From NCBI GenBank assembly GCA_003141795.1, contig PLNO01000212.1:3030-19392 (forward strand): DNA of 16,363 nucleotides. Reading direction: 5' to 3'. Within the stretch, counting starts at the first letter, position 1, and each line of letters starts with the position of its first letter. Origin of the DNA: Spirochaetaceae bacterium (GTDB lineage Bacteria > Spirochaetota > Spirochaetia > SZUA-6 > Fen-1364). Positions 7,162 through 14,430 of the stretch are shown here, piece by piece. The notes beneath the pieces are model-generated. The model worked only from the letters and a program-made list of their open reading frames with translations, was not told the DNA's origin and did no database searches. The translations under genes and the position numbers were made by a program.

Positions 7162-8606
7162 GCCTGTTCCTGGGAATCGACATCGGCACGACAGCTACCA
7201 AGGCCCTGCTGCTCGATCCGGTCCACGGTGTCGTCGCGGAAGCCGAACGGCCCACGCAGCTGTACGCGGAGCACGCGGGCTGGTCGGAGGAGGACACGGC
7301 GGAGTGGTGGGCGAACGTCTGCGCGGTGACGCGCTCACTGGTTGCGGGAAAGGACGTGGCGGGGGTCGGTGTGAGCGGGATGGTACCCTGCACCATCCTC
7401 CTCGACGAGCACGGCGAACCCCTTCGCAGGTCCATCCAGCAGAACGACGCCCGCTCAGGGGAGGAGGTCGGGATCCTGCGCGGCCGCCTCGACGGAAGGC
7501 GGATCCTGGAACGGACGGGGTCCGCGATCACGCAACAATCGACCGGTCCCCGATTGATCTGGCTCGCGAAGAACGAGCCTGAGCTCTGGAGCCGAACCCG
7601 CTCGATCGTGGGGTCGTACGACTACGCGACGATGCGGCTCACCGGGGAGCGATCCGTGGAGTCCAACTGGGCCCTGGAAACGGGGCTCCTCGACATCGAA
7701 AAGATGGCCTGGGCAGAGGATGTCCTGGAGGCGTCCGGTGCGAACGCTTCGCTGCTCCCTCCCGTCAGGCATCCGCAGGAGGTGGCGGGCAGGGTCACGA
7801 AGAAGGCGGCCGCTGAGACGGGGCTGCGGGCCGGCACTCCCGTGGTGGCGGGCACCGCCGACCACATCGGATCAACCTTTGCGGCAGGGATCCTCGAGGA
7901 CGGGGACATGCTGATCAAGCTCGGCGGCGCAGGGGACATCATGCTCGCGGTGGACGAGCCCCTGGTGGACGAGCGGCTCTATCTCGACTTCCACCTGCTG
8001 CCGGAGCGCTACGTCATGAGCGGGTGCATGGCCACGAGCGGCAGCCTCATCCGGTGGTTCCAGCGGGAGCTGGCAGCGGGCGCTGGGCTTTCCCAGCTCG
8101 ACGAGGAAGCGGCCCGGGTTGCACCCGGCGCTGATGGGGTGATAGCGCTTCCGTACTTCCTGGGGGAGAAGACGCCCATCAATGACCCGGACACCAGCGG
8201 AGCATTCGTCGGCCTGCGGCTGACCCATGGGAGGGGACATCTCTTCCGCGCCGTGCTGGAGAGCGTTGCCTTCGGGTTCCGTCACCACCTGGACGTGTTT
8301 CGCGAGCGCGGCCACGTTCCCCGCCGCGTGCGGGTCACCGATGGCGGTGCCCAGTCACGTGTGTGGACGCAGATCGTTGCGGACGTCATCGGCATGCCCA
8401 TGGAGAAAGTGACCATGCGCAGCGGGTCGGCCTTTGCCGCGGCCTTCGTGGCCGGGTTCGGCGTCGGGGCGTTCACGAGCTGGAGGGATATCGAGCGGTT
8501 CGTTGTCGTGAGTGACGTCGTTCAATCCCATCCCTACGAAGTCTACGAGCGCAACTATTCTGTCTTTCGGGCGTTGTATCCGGCATTGAAGGAGGTTTTG
8601 CGATGA
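7158..8606 (+). CDS. FGGY-family carbohydrate kinase (xylulokinase-like)
   Basis: An ATP-dependent kinase of 482 residues that phosphorylates a sugar or polyol in the cytoplasm. The N-terminal actin-like domain opens with GIDIGTTATKALLLD, the phosphate-binding loop of the FGGY family, and contains the substrate-loop region AGWSEEDTAEWW. The putative catalytic Asp is Asp235 in GTADHIGS. The C-terminal domain shows LGGAGDIM, LPYFLGEKTP, the helix LFRAVLESVAFGFRHH and the ATP-site DGGAQSRVW. Overall it looks like XylB, but substrate specificity in this family cannot be read from the sequence: xylulose, ribulose, erythritol and others are possible. It starts at ATG 7158 inside the stop of btpA and ends with an ATGA overlap into the dehydrogenase, so the three are almost certainly co-translated. 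Confidence 0.92.
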   Translation: MSLFLGIDIGTTATKALLLDPVHGVVAEAERPTQLYAEHAGWSEEDTAEWWANVCAVTRSLVAGKDVAGVGVSGMVPCTILLDEHGEPLRRSIQQNDARSGEEVGILRGRLDGRRILERTGSAITQQSTGPRLIWLAKNEPELWSRTRSIVGSYDYATMRLTGERSVESNWALETGLLDIEKMAWAEDVLEASGANASLLPPVRHPQEVAGRVTKKAAAETGLRAGTPVVAGTADHIGSTFAAGILEDGDMLIKLGGAGDIMLAVDEPLVDERLYLDFHLLPERYVMSGCMATSGSLIRWFQRELAAGAGLSQLDEEAARVAPGADGVIALPYFLGEKTPINDPDTSGAFVGLRLTHGRGHLFRAVLESVAFGFRHHLDVFRERGHVPRRVRVTDGGAQSRVWTQIVADVIGMPMEKVTMRSGSAFAAAFVAGFGVGAFTSWRDIERFVVVSDVVQSHPYEVYERNYSVFRALYPALKEVLR

Positions 8607-9355
8607 ATGTACTGGTCACTGGGGCGGGGAGCGGCATCGGCGCGGCCACGGCAAGGCAGCTCGCCGAGAGAGGCTACAAAGTCGCCGTCACCGATCTGGA
8701 TGATGCCGCGGCCGCGAAGGTTGCCGGAGAGATCGGCGCGTTCCACACCCGGCTGGACGTCACGAGCCGTGAATCGATCAGGGCGGCGATGGACGCCGCG
8801 GAGAAGGTGCTCGGTCCGCTCGAGGGGTGGGTGTCCAATGCCGGCGTTTCCTCCATGATCACGTTTCTCGACATGCCCGACAAGGATTGGCGGTTGATGC
8901 TCGATGTGAACGAATCCGGGGTGTTCTTCTGCGGGCAGGAGTTCGCCCGACGCCTCGTTGCCAACCATCGCCATGGCGCGATCGTGAATGTCGCCTCCAT
9001 GGCGGGCAAGCAAGGCCGCATCCCGTACCTCTCCCATTACGTCGCTTCGAAGTTCGCCGTTGTCGGGCTCACGCAGTCCATGGCCTACGAGCTCTCGCCC
9101 CACGGGATCAGGGTGAACAGCGTCTGCCCGGGCTACGTGGCGACGAGCATGCAGGCGCGCGAGCTGATCTGGGAGGGGAAGCTGCGCAACATCACTCCCG
9201 AGGAGGTTTTCACTCTCTATATCAAGGACACCCCGATGGGAAGAATCGAGACCCCTGAGGACGTAGCGCGTGCGATAGCGTTCCTCGTCGGCCCTGATTC
9301 CGCGTTCATAACCGGCGAAGCGCTGTCAGTGAACGGTGGCGCGTACATGGACTAG
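8603..9355 (+). CDS. Short-chain dehydrogenase/reductase (SDR), polyol/sugar type
   Basis: A classical SDR of 250 residues that oxidises an alcohol or reduces a ketone using NAD(P). It has the cofactor motif TGAGSGIG (residues 6-13), with Asp31-Leu-Asp after the second strand, which tends to favour NAD over NADP. Other landmarks are Asn79 in the SNAG motif and the catalytic Ser132, Tyr146 and Lys150 (YVASK). The PGYVATSM loop, a longer substrate lid (about residues 180-205) and the end SVNGGAYMD are typical of sorbitol, galactitol or acetoin-type dehydrogenases. Paired with the kinase, a polyol-to-ketose oxidation followed by ketose phosphorylation is the simplest pathway (inference). Its ATG lies within the kinase stop, and 30 nt follow before the permease gene, which has its own good ribosome site. 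Confidence 0.93.
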   Translation: MNVLVTGAGSGIGAATARQLAERGYKVAVTDLDDAAAAKVAGEIGAFHTRLDVTSRESIRAAMDAAEKVLGPLEGWVSNAGVSSMITFLDMPDKDWRLMLDVNESGVFFCGQEFARRLVANHRHGAIVNVASMAGKQGRIPYLSHYVASKFAVVGLTQSMAYELSPHGIRVNSVCPGYVATSMQARELIWEGKLRNITPEEVFTLYIKDTPMGRIETPEDVARAIAFLVGPDSAFITGEALSVNGGAYMD

Positions 9356-9385
9356 TCTTTTCAAAAAAAGAAAGGGGGACAATGT

Positions 9386-10969
9386 ATGGCTGTGATGAAG
9401 GATCAAGGGCTATTCGTCAGGAAATCCACAGGTCTTGTTCGGGAGCTGAGCCCCTTTGATGCGCTCAACCTGGTGCTCGCGGCGGTCCTGCTCCCCATCG
9501 GCATCGTCCAGGTCATGGGTTTCACGCCGATTTTCTGGCCGCACGCGAACATGCTCGTCGCGTTCCTCATTGCGACGCCGCTGGTCACGTGCTTCGCTCT
9601 GGTGTATCTGTACTTCACCGTGCTCATGCCACGGGCGGGCGGCGATTACGTTTGGGTCTCGCGCACGCTGAGCCCCGGCATCGGATTCGTCACCAATTTC
9701 TCCCTCACCTTCGTGTATCTCACCTGGGTGTCATTGAACTTCACCCTCATGTTCGGATTGCTGCTCCCCGCTTTCGCCTACGTTGCGGGCATCACCAGTC
9801 CGTTGTTCACGAGCCCGTCGCAAGCGGAAATCATGATCGTCGCGACTGTGGCGACGATCATCTTCGCCTTCCTCGTGATTCTCGGCGTGCGCGCCGTTGC
9901 ACGATTCATGGCCGTTGCGTTCGGCATCATCTGGATCGGCATGATACTATGGTTCATCCTCATGCTGGTGGGCAGCCATGGCGACTTCGTCACTTTGTGG
10001 AACTCGCGCTCGGGAACGACGGTGACCATCATCATGGAACAGGCCAAGAAGCTCGGGTTCGACTCGTCGGGCGGGATCAGCTGGCTTGCCACGGTGTTCG
10101 GGATGGTCTATTGCTTCCAAGTCTATCCCGGGTTCCAGATGACGGGGTATGTAGCGGGAGAGATCAAGGATGTGCGTCGAACGGCCAACACGTCCATCAT
10201 CGGCGGGCTCATCATCTCCGCCGTTGCCTTCATTGGTGGTGTCGGTCTCATCTACAAGTACTTCGGGTTCGATTTCTTCGGATCCGTGGTCTTCATGGGC
10301 CTCGGTGGCGGTGTCGCGGAGTGGAAGCTCCCGTTCGCCCCGTACCTCGCGTCGATGGTGAACTTCCTCCCGGGGCCGCACGCCTTCGGGGTGTTCATCT
10401 CCCTGTGCTTCCTTCTTGCGATCTTCTGGTGGGCGCCTGCAGGGTTCCTGGCGGGAACGCGTAACATGTTCGCATGGTCGTTCGACCGTCTCGCGCCCGA
10501 AAAACTGACAAAGGTGTCGGACCGCTTCCACACGCCGGTGATCGCCACCATTGTGATCGCGCTGGTCATCGAGATATTGAACTATCTCGCCGTGTATCAG
10601 GGGCTGGGCGCATACCTGCTCAATATTATCGTCGTGATGGGCGGCGCGTTCGCCATCGTGTCCATCGCCGCCGCGGTCACCCCGTGGCGCAGGCCCAAGA
10701 TCCATGCGGAGGCGCCGCGGTGGGCCAAGGCGAAGCTTCTCGGCATCCCGGTCATCACCATCGTGGCTGTCGTATCGGGACTGTCGTGGATATTCGTCAT
10801 CTGGATCGCGTTCTCCTCTGGCTTTGGCGGGACCCTCGGATTCAAGCCGATGATCGAGGCTCTGACAGCGCCGATCATCGCCATCATCTGGTACGTGGGC
10901 GTCCGCATCTACAGGCGCAAGCAGGGATCGGCTTTTGCCAACGTGTTCAAGGAGATCCCACCGGAATGA
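9386..10969 (+). CDS. APC-superfamily permease, 12 transmembrane segments
   Basis: An inner-membrane secondary transporter of 527 residues. I count twelve hydrophobic segments: about 27-50, 54-80, 92-130, 148-170, 174-194, 230-250, 268-290, 315-365 (long, probably with a re-entrant part), 388-410, 415-435, 450-475 and 490-512. The start LSPFDALNLVLAAVL and the PRAGGDYVWVSRTLSPGIGF segment at the end of TM2 are signatures of amino-acid/polyamine/organocation permeases. Such carriers usually move amino acids, amines or related compounds, so its place among sugar-kinase-type genes is unusual. A nitrogen-containing or acidic substrate for the whole pathway is possible. The ATG at 9386 follows AAAGGGGGAC; another ATG at 9382 is out of frame. 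The stop is 9 nt before the nucleotidyltransferase gene. Confidence 0.9.
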   Translation: MAVMKDQGLFVRKSTGLVRELSPFDALNLVLAAVLLPIGIVQVMGFTPIFWPHANMLVAFLIATPLVTCFALVYLYFTVLMPRAGGDYVWVSRTLSPGIGFVTNFSLTFVYLTWVSLNFTLMFGLLLPAFAYVAGITSPLFTSPSQAEIMIVATVATIIFAFLVILGVRAVARFMAVAFGIIWIGMILWFILMLVGSHGDFVTLWNSRSGTTVTIIMEQAKKLGFDSSGGISWLATVFGMVYCFQVYPGFQMTGYVAGEIKDVRRTANTSIIGGLIISAVAFIGGVGLIYKYFGFDFFGSVVFMGLGGGVAEWKLPFAPYLASMVNFLPGPHAFGVFISLCFLLAIFWWAPAGFLAGTRNMFAWSFDRLAPEKLTKVSDRFHTPVIATIVIALVIEILNYLAVYQGLGAYLLNIIVVMGGAFAIVSIAAAVTPWRRPKIHAEAPRWAKAKLLGIPVITIVAVVSGLSWIFVIWIAFSSGFGGTLGFKPMIEALTAPIIAIIWYVGVRIYRRKQGSAFANVFKEIPPE

Positions 10970-10978
10970 GGCTCCTGA

Positions 10979-11725
10979 ATGTCTGAGCTCGACATCGTGA
11001 AGGAGGGCCGTGGCCTGATCGATCAGGCCACGGCCTGTGGTATTCCCTTGCGGCTCCTCGGGGGAGCGGCAATCTGGGTGCGCGCCGGGGATGCGGCGCG
11101 CGCGGGGTTGGGCAGGCAGTATCCGGACCTGGATTTTGCAGCGCGCAAGCGGGATTCACGGAGGCTGCGAATCCTTCTGGAAGACGCGGGCTATGAGCCG
11201 GAGCGCGTCTTCAACGCCATGCACGGCGCGAACCGCCTGCTCTACCATGCTCCACAGGGCCACCAGATCGACATCTTCCTCGACTCCTTCGTCATGTGCC
11301 ATCGCCTTGACCTCTGCGACCGGCTCGAAGCTGAAGCGTGGACGATCCCGGCAGCGGAGCTCCTCCTCACGAAGCTCCAGATCGTCCAGATCAACCGCAA
11401 GGACATCGGGGACATCCTGATGATGCTCTGGGACCATGAGCTGTGCGCGGAAGACGGTCCCTCGCGCGTGAACGCTGCCCGCATTGAGACCCTGTGCGGC
11501 GCGGACTGGGGCCTGTTCACGACGATCACGGACAATCTGGCAAAGACGCGCGCCATGGTCGGAGATCTGCTCCCCGATCGCGATTGCGCGGCCGCCGTCG
11601 TCAATCGCATCGAGTCGCTGGAGCGAGGGCTGCAGGCCGCCCCCAAGACTCTGGCGTGGAAGCTCCGCTCTACCATCGGCAGAAGACAGCGCTGGTACGA
11701 GATGCCGGAAGAGGTGGTTCGGTGA
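10979..11725 (+). CDS. Nucleotidyltransferase-fold protein, substrate unknown
   Basis: A 248-residue protein with the minimal signature of the polymerase-beta-like nucleotidyltransferase fold. Gly28-Gly29 (LRLLGGAAIW) come first, then the metal-binding pair Asp50-x-Asp52 in PDLDFA and a third acidic residue, Asp98, in HQIDIFLD. The rest (PAAELLLTKLQIVQINRKDIGDI and a helical tail) resembles uncharacterised nucleotidyltransferases of the AbiEii-like or hypothetical type, but no close assignment is possible. All three catalytic acids are present, so it may be active, adding a nucleotide to an unknown acceptor. GAGG (10968-10971), overlapping the permease stop, is its ribosome site. It ends in a 4-base overlap with the phosphoesterase gene, so the two are translationally coupled. 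No abortive-infection partner gene is present. Confidence 0.72.
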   Translation: MSELDIVKEGRGLIDQATACGIPLRLLGGAAIWVRAGDAARAGLGRQYPDLDFAARKRDSRRLRILLEDAGYEPERVFNAMHGANRLLYHAPQGHQIDIFLDSFVMCHRLDLCDRLEAEAWTIPAAELLLTKLQIVQINRKDIGDILMMLWDHELCAEDGPSRVNAARIETLCGADWGLFTTITDNLAKTRAMVGDLLPDRDCAAAVVNRIESLERGLQAAPKTLAWKLRSTIGRRQRWYEMPEEVVR

Positions 11726-12666
11726 GCACGTCGGTGTTTTACGCATCCGACGTGCACGGGGCGGAGATACTCTGGCGCAAGTTCGTCAATGCCGGAAAGT
11801 TCTACGGCGTGGACGTGCTGGTGATGGGAGGGGATGTCGCGGGCAAGGCTGTCGTGCCTGTGGAGAAAACCGGTGACGGGTTTCTGGTGCCCCAGATGAT
11901 GGGGACCCGTGTGATCGGCCCTGATGAGATCGATGCGGTGGAATCCCGCATCAGGGACACGGGCTACTACCCTTTTCGGGCAGAGAGCGACGAGATCGCC
12001 GCGCTGCGTGAAAATCCTGTTGGTGTGAGCGCCGTATTTCGTCGCGTGATGATCGAGAGCTTCGAACGGTGGCTCACGCTTGCAGAGGAACGCCTCAGTG
12101 GTACGGGGATCCGCCTGTACGTCATGCTCGGCAATGATGATGAGCCGGCCCTGCACGATGTGCTTGCATCCTCGCGGATCGCCGTGGATGCCGAGGATGG
12201 GGTCGTCGACATCGGGGAGGGCTGTCAGATGGTCTCATGCGGCTGGAGCAACATCACCCCGTGGGCCTCCCCTCGTGAAATGGCCGAGGACAAGCTGGAG
12301 GCGCATCTGGACGGAGTGATCGCACAGCTCGACGACCCTTCCCGCGCCATTTTTAATTTTCACGTGCCTCCGTACAATACCCAACTCGATCAGGCCCCCG
12401 TTCTCGATGCGACATTGAAACCCGTCATCAAGGGTGGCACGATGCTCGTTGAGCCTGTCGGGTCGAAGGCTGTGCGAACAGAGATTGAACGTCACCAACC
12501 CGTTCTCGGGTTGCACGGGCACATCCACGAGTCACGCGGAGCCGCGCGCATCGGTCGAACGATCTGCATCAACCCCGGCAGCGTGTATTCTGAAGGGATG
12601 CTTCACGGTGCGCTCATCGTCCTGGATCGCAAGCAGAAGGTGCGCTATCAGTTGACAAGCGGATGA
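11722..12666 (+). CDS. Calcineurin-like metallophosphoesterase
   Basis: A 314-residue binuclear-metal phosphoesterase. All conserved blocks are present in order: Asp10-x-His12 (SDVHG), Asp38 (GGDVAG), Asn138 (LGNDDEP, where a His often follows Asn and here it is Asp), His214 (NFHVPP) and Gly266-His267-x-His269 (GHIH). The fold hydrolyses phosphomonoesters or phosphodiesters, sometimes nucleic acids or cyclic nucleotides; the true substrate cannot be told. The start is GTG 11722 in the GTGA overlap with the nucleotidyltransferase stop, preceded by GGAAGAGG; the frame is open further upstream to 11494 but that part is shadow. It is the last gene of the operon. Coupling with a nucleotidyltransferase suggests opposing or sequential reactions on one nucleotide-linked substrate (inference). 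Confidence 0.88.
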   Translation: MSTSVFYASDVHGAEILWRKFVNAGKFYGVDVLVMGGDVAGKAVVPVEKTGDGFLVPQMMGTRVIGPDEIDAVESRIRDTGYYPFRAESDEIAALRENPVGVSAVFRRVMIESFERWLTLAEERLSGTGIRLYVMLGNDDEPALHDVLASSRIAVDAEDGVVDIGEGCQMVSCGWSNITPWASPREMAEDKLEAHLDGVIAQLDDPSRAIFNFHVPPYNTQLDQAPVLDATLKPVIKGGTMLVEPVGSKAVRTEIERHQPVLGLHGHIHESRGAARIGRTICINPGSVYSEGMLHGALIVLDRKQKVRYQLTSG

Positions 12667-12805
12667 AGGGGGATTCCACAGCGTTTTTTGCACCTAACTC
12701 CTTACCTGATGGTGCGTTGCGAGGAATATCAGACTTCGAAAGGGAAGAAGACGAACCTGGCCTCGGGCTTCCAGCTCCCGGACACGCGAGGTCGCAGTCG
12801 GCCGC

Positions 12806-12829
12806 GACACGCCGACACGCCGAGACGCC
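12806..12829. repeat. Short tandem octamer repeat
   Basis: Three consecutive copies of GACACGCC (12806-12813, 12814-12821, 12822-12829), the third with one change (GAGACGCC). No function is evident. Confidence 0.6.
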
Positions 12830-12843
12830 AGGCGATCCTGGCG
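12826..12843. repeat. Small perfect stem-loop
   Basis: CGCCAGG (12826-12832) and CCTGGCG (12837-12843) flank a CGAT loop. There is no T-run, so it is not an obvious terminator on either strand. Confidence 0.5.
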
Positions 12844-12922
12844 ATGTTCAACGGCGTGCCGTCCCACGAAGCGGACTGAGCGGCAAGGCTGCGGAGGGCG
12901 GAATCCTGAGAGATGTGCTCCA

Positions 12923-12981
12923 TACATTGAGAGAACGCAGAAAGTGCAGGTGACTTGCAGTTTTTGCGTTTTCTCAATGTA
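12923..12981. repeat. Large imperfect hairpin, 26-bp arms
   Basis: Arms 12923-12948 and 12956-12981 pair around a 7-nt loop, GGTGACT. Of 26 positions, 23 are Watson-Crick, two are G-T (12933 with 12971, 12940 with 12964) and one is a G-G mismatch. It lies between convergent genes and is more AT-rich than its surroundings. It may be a bidirectional terminator, a MITE-like or REP-like element, or abutted ends of an insertion sequence. The plus-strand right arm is T-rich but no classical U-tract follows the stem. Confidence 0.75.
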
Positions 12982-13088
12982 CGTGAGCTCGGCCCGGGCA
13001 GGGAGGGTGAGTGAAGGAGCCCGAGGGGCAGACGTTTCATTCCCCGGCGTCCTTCGCTATCTTCTTCCAGGCGCTTGCAAAGTCGGGC

Positions 13089-14288
13089 TTAGAGTGCCGG
13101 TACATTTTCCAGCCGTTCGATGTACATGCCGGCTGCCATGGAGGAGACGCCCATTGCGGCATCGAACTCACCAATCTGTGAGACCTCAATAGCGATATTC
13201 TGCTGGAGCCACGGGATGACGATCGCCTTGACCCCGCGGATCAGGGGCTCCAGCATGTGCTTCGTCGCGTTGCGGATGGTCCCTCCGGCGAGAATGACCT
13301 TCTGGGGGTTAAGGATGTTGATGACAGAGCCGATTCCCAGGGCAAGGTCTTCCGCCATGTTCACCAGCATCATCACGGCGACCTTGTCACCGGCGTCCGC
13401 CGCCTGAATGATCTGCCGGACGGAGAGCTCGGAGGGATCATGGCCGTCACCGATGGCGGTTTCCACGCCGTTGATGATGGCTTCTTTGCAGCGCTTCAGC
13501 ATGGCCCACCCGGAGGCTGTGGCCTCGAGACACCCGTAGTTGCCGCAGACGCAGAGCTCGTCGCTTGGCCTGATGTGCATGTGGCCGAACTCCCCGTTGG
13601 TGCCCCGGTCCCCCGTAAGGATGCGGCCGTTGACGACGATTCCAGCCCCGAGCCCGATCCCGATGTTGAAGACGACGAAATCCATCAAGCCCCGCGCAGC
13701 ACCGAACTGTTCTTCCGCCACGGCCATGCTGCGCACGCTGTCCATGATCATGACAGTTTCGATGCCTGTCTCCCTGCGCATTCCGTCGACAACGTCGAGT
13801 CCCTTCCAGAGAGGGGTGTTGCGGAGGGAGAGACAGCGGCCCTCCTTTTCTTGGACAATCCCCGTGATTGCGATTCCGAGGCTTTTGATGCGGGTGATGG
13901 AAATGCCCAGATCAGCGCACACCCGTTCGATGGTGTCGCTGAGCTGTCGGAGTGTGAGCACGCGCGTCACCTCGATGTTGCTGTTCCAGACCACGGACTT
14001 CAGGAGGCCGCCCCGCATGTCGAAGATGGCCACTCGCACGAACTCCGTGCCGACATCGATTCCCACCGAGTAGAAAAGGTCGCGCCGGATCTGAAGGATC
14101 TGGGGAATCCTGCCGCCTGTGGAAACCCCCGATTCAGGCTCGATCAGACCCTCACCCTGCAGCGCAACAATGAGGCTTGTAGCCTTGGGGAGGCTGATGC
14201 CGCATTCTTCGGCGACATTCTTGCGCGAAACCGGCCCCTGCCGCTTCAGAATATAAAGGATCTTTTTGTGCTCATCAGTCAGAATCAT
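13089..14288 (-). CDS. ROK-family transcriptional regulator
   Basis: A sugar-responsive repressor of the NagC/Mlc/XylR group, 399 residues. An N-terminal winged helix (about residues 5-60) includes GPVSRKNVAEECGISLPKATS as the helix-turn-helix. The ROK domain follows, with GIDVGTEFVRVAIFD in place of the kinase DxGGTK loop and Asp in IMDSVRSMAVAEE where kinases have Asn-Asp, so sugar kinase activity is doubtful. The zinc site is intact: His236 (GHMH) and Cys246, Cys248 and Cys253 in CVCGNYGCLE. I chose ATG 14288; a TTG at 14306 extends the frame but has no ribosome site. No Shine-Dalgarno precedes the ATG either, and a -10 box ends 7 nt before it. The ligand is unknown; likely targets are its own promoter region and the btpA/URO-D divergent region. 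Confidence 0.9.
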   Translation of the reverse strand: MILTDEHKKILYILKRQGPVSRKNVAEECGISLPKATSLIVALQGEGLIEPESGVSTGGRIPQILQIRRDLFYSVGIDVGTEFVRVAIFDMRGGLLKSVVWNSNIEVTRVLTLRQLSDTIERVCADLGISITRIKSLGIAITGIVQEKEGRCLSLRNTPLWKGLDVVDGMRRETGIETVMIMDSVRSMAVAEEQFGAARGLMDFVVFNIGIGLGAGIVVNGRILTGDRGTNGEFGHMHIRPSDELCVCGNYGCLEATASGWAMLKRCKEAIINGVETAIGDGHDPSELSVRQIIQAADAGDKVAVMMLVNMAEDLALGIGSVINILNPQKVILAGGTIRNATKHMLEPLIRGVKAIVIPWLQQNIAIEVSQIGEFDAAMGVSSMAAGMYIERLENVPAL

Positions 14289-14295
14289 CGACCAG

Positions 14296-14324
14296 AATAT
14301 ATACAAGAGAAGAAAAAATGAAAA
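14296..14324 (-). promoter_or_regulatory. Candidate promoter of the ROK gene
   Basis: On the minus strand, TTTTCA (14324-14319), a 17-bp spacer and TATATT (14301-14296). The -10 box ends 7 nt before ATG 14288, so the transcript would have little or no leader. Confidence 0.45.
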
Positions 14325-14336
14325 GGGACAATAAAA

Positions 14337-14353
14337 AACTTATACAAAAAGTT
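14337..14353 (-). terminator. Weak terminator-like hairpin after the second URO-D gene
   Basis: On the minus strand, AACTT and AAGTT (five pairs, 7-nt loop) are followed by TTTT-A-T. The stem is short and AT-only, so termination would be weak at best; an operator role is equally possible. Confidence 0.25.
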
Positions 14354-14380
14354 CGCAGAAATGGCGATTGAAAAGGTGGC

Positions 14381-14395
14381 AAATATTTAATAAAT
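14381..14395. promoter_or_regulatory. AT-rich palindromes upstream of the ROK gene (possible operator)
   Basis: AAATATTT (14381-14388) overlaps a second inverted repeat, ATTTAaTAAAT (14385-14395). The first matches the core of the palindrome in the divergent promoter region near 6235. Its position about 95 bp upstream of the ROK start, beyond the candidate promoter, makes it a secondary site if it is one. Confidence 0.3.
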
Positions 14396-14430
14396 TCTGT
14401 ATCTTCCTTTCTCGACAGCTCCAAGACCGC

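Larger units (their letters stand above)
12667..13088. other. Long gene-poor region with short repeats and a large hairpin
   Basis: A 422-bp stretch between the convergent phosphoesterase and ROK genes. Short open frames exist on both strands (for example minus 12729-13040 and plus 12688-12879), but none resembles a family I know or has a convincing ribosome site. It holds three GACACGCC-type octamers, a small perfect stem-loop and a large imperfect hairpin, described separately. It may be the scar of a lost or rearranged element. Confidence 0.6.

Noticed and set aside
9589..10464. Plus-strand frame of 291 codons within the permease gene
   Set aside because: Arg/His-rich, out of frame with the 12-TM permease, which has clear hydrophobic periodicity.
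12729..13040. Minus-strand frame of 103 codons in the gene-poor region
   Set aside because: No ribosome site and no recognisable motif, and it runs through the large hairpin; kept only as non-coding.
14289..14306. TTG start extending the ROK protein by six residues
   Set aside because: No Shine-Dalgarno before it, the added residues are not family-like, and it overlaps the candidate -10 box.
13257..14321. Plus-strand frame of 354 codons opposite the ROK gene
   Set aside because: Asp/His-rich shadow composition and no family resemblance, while the opposite strand encodes a complete ROK protein.
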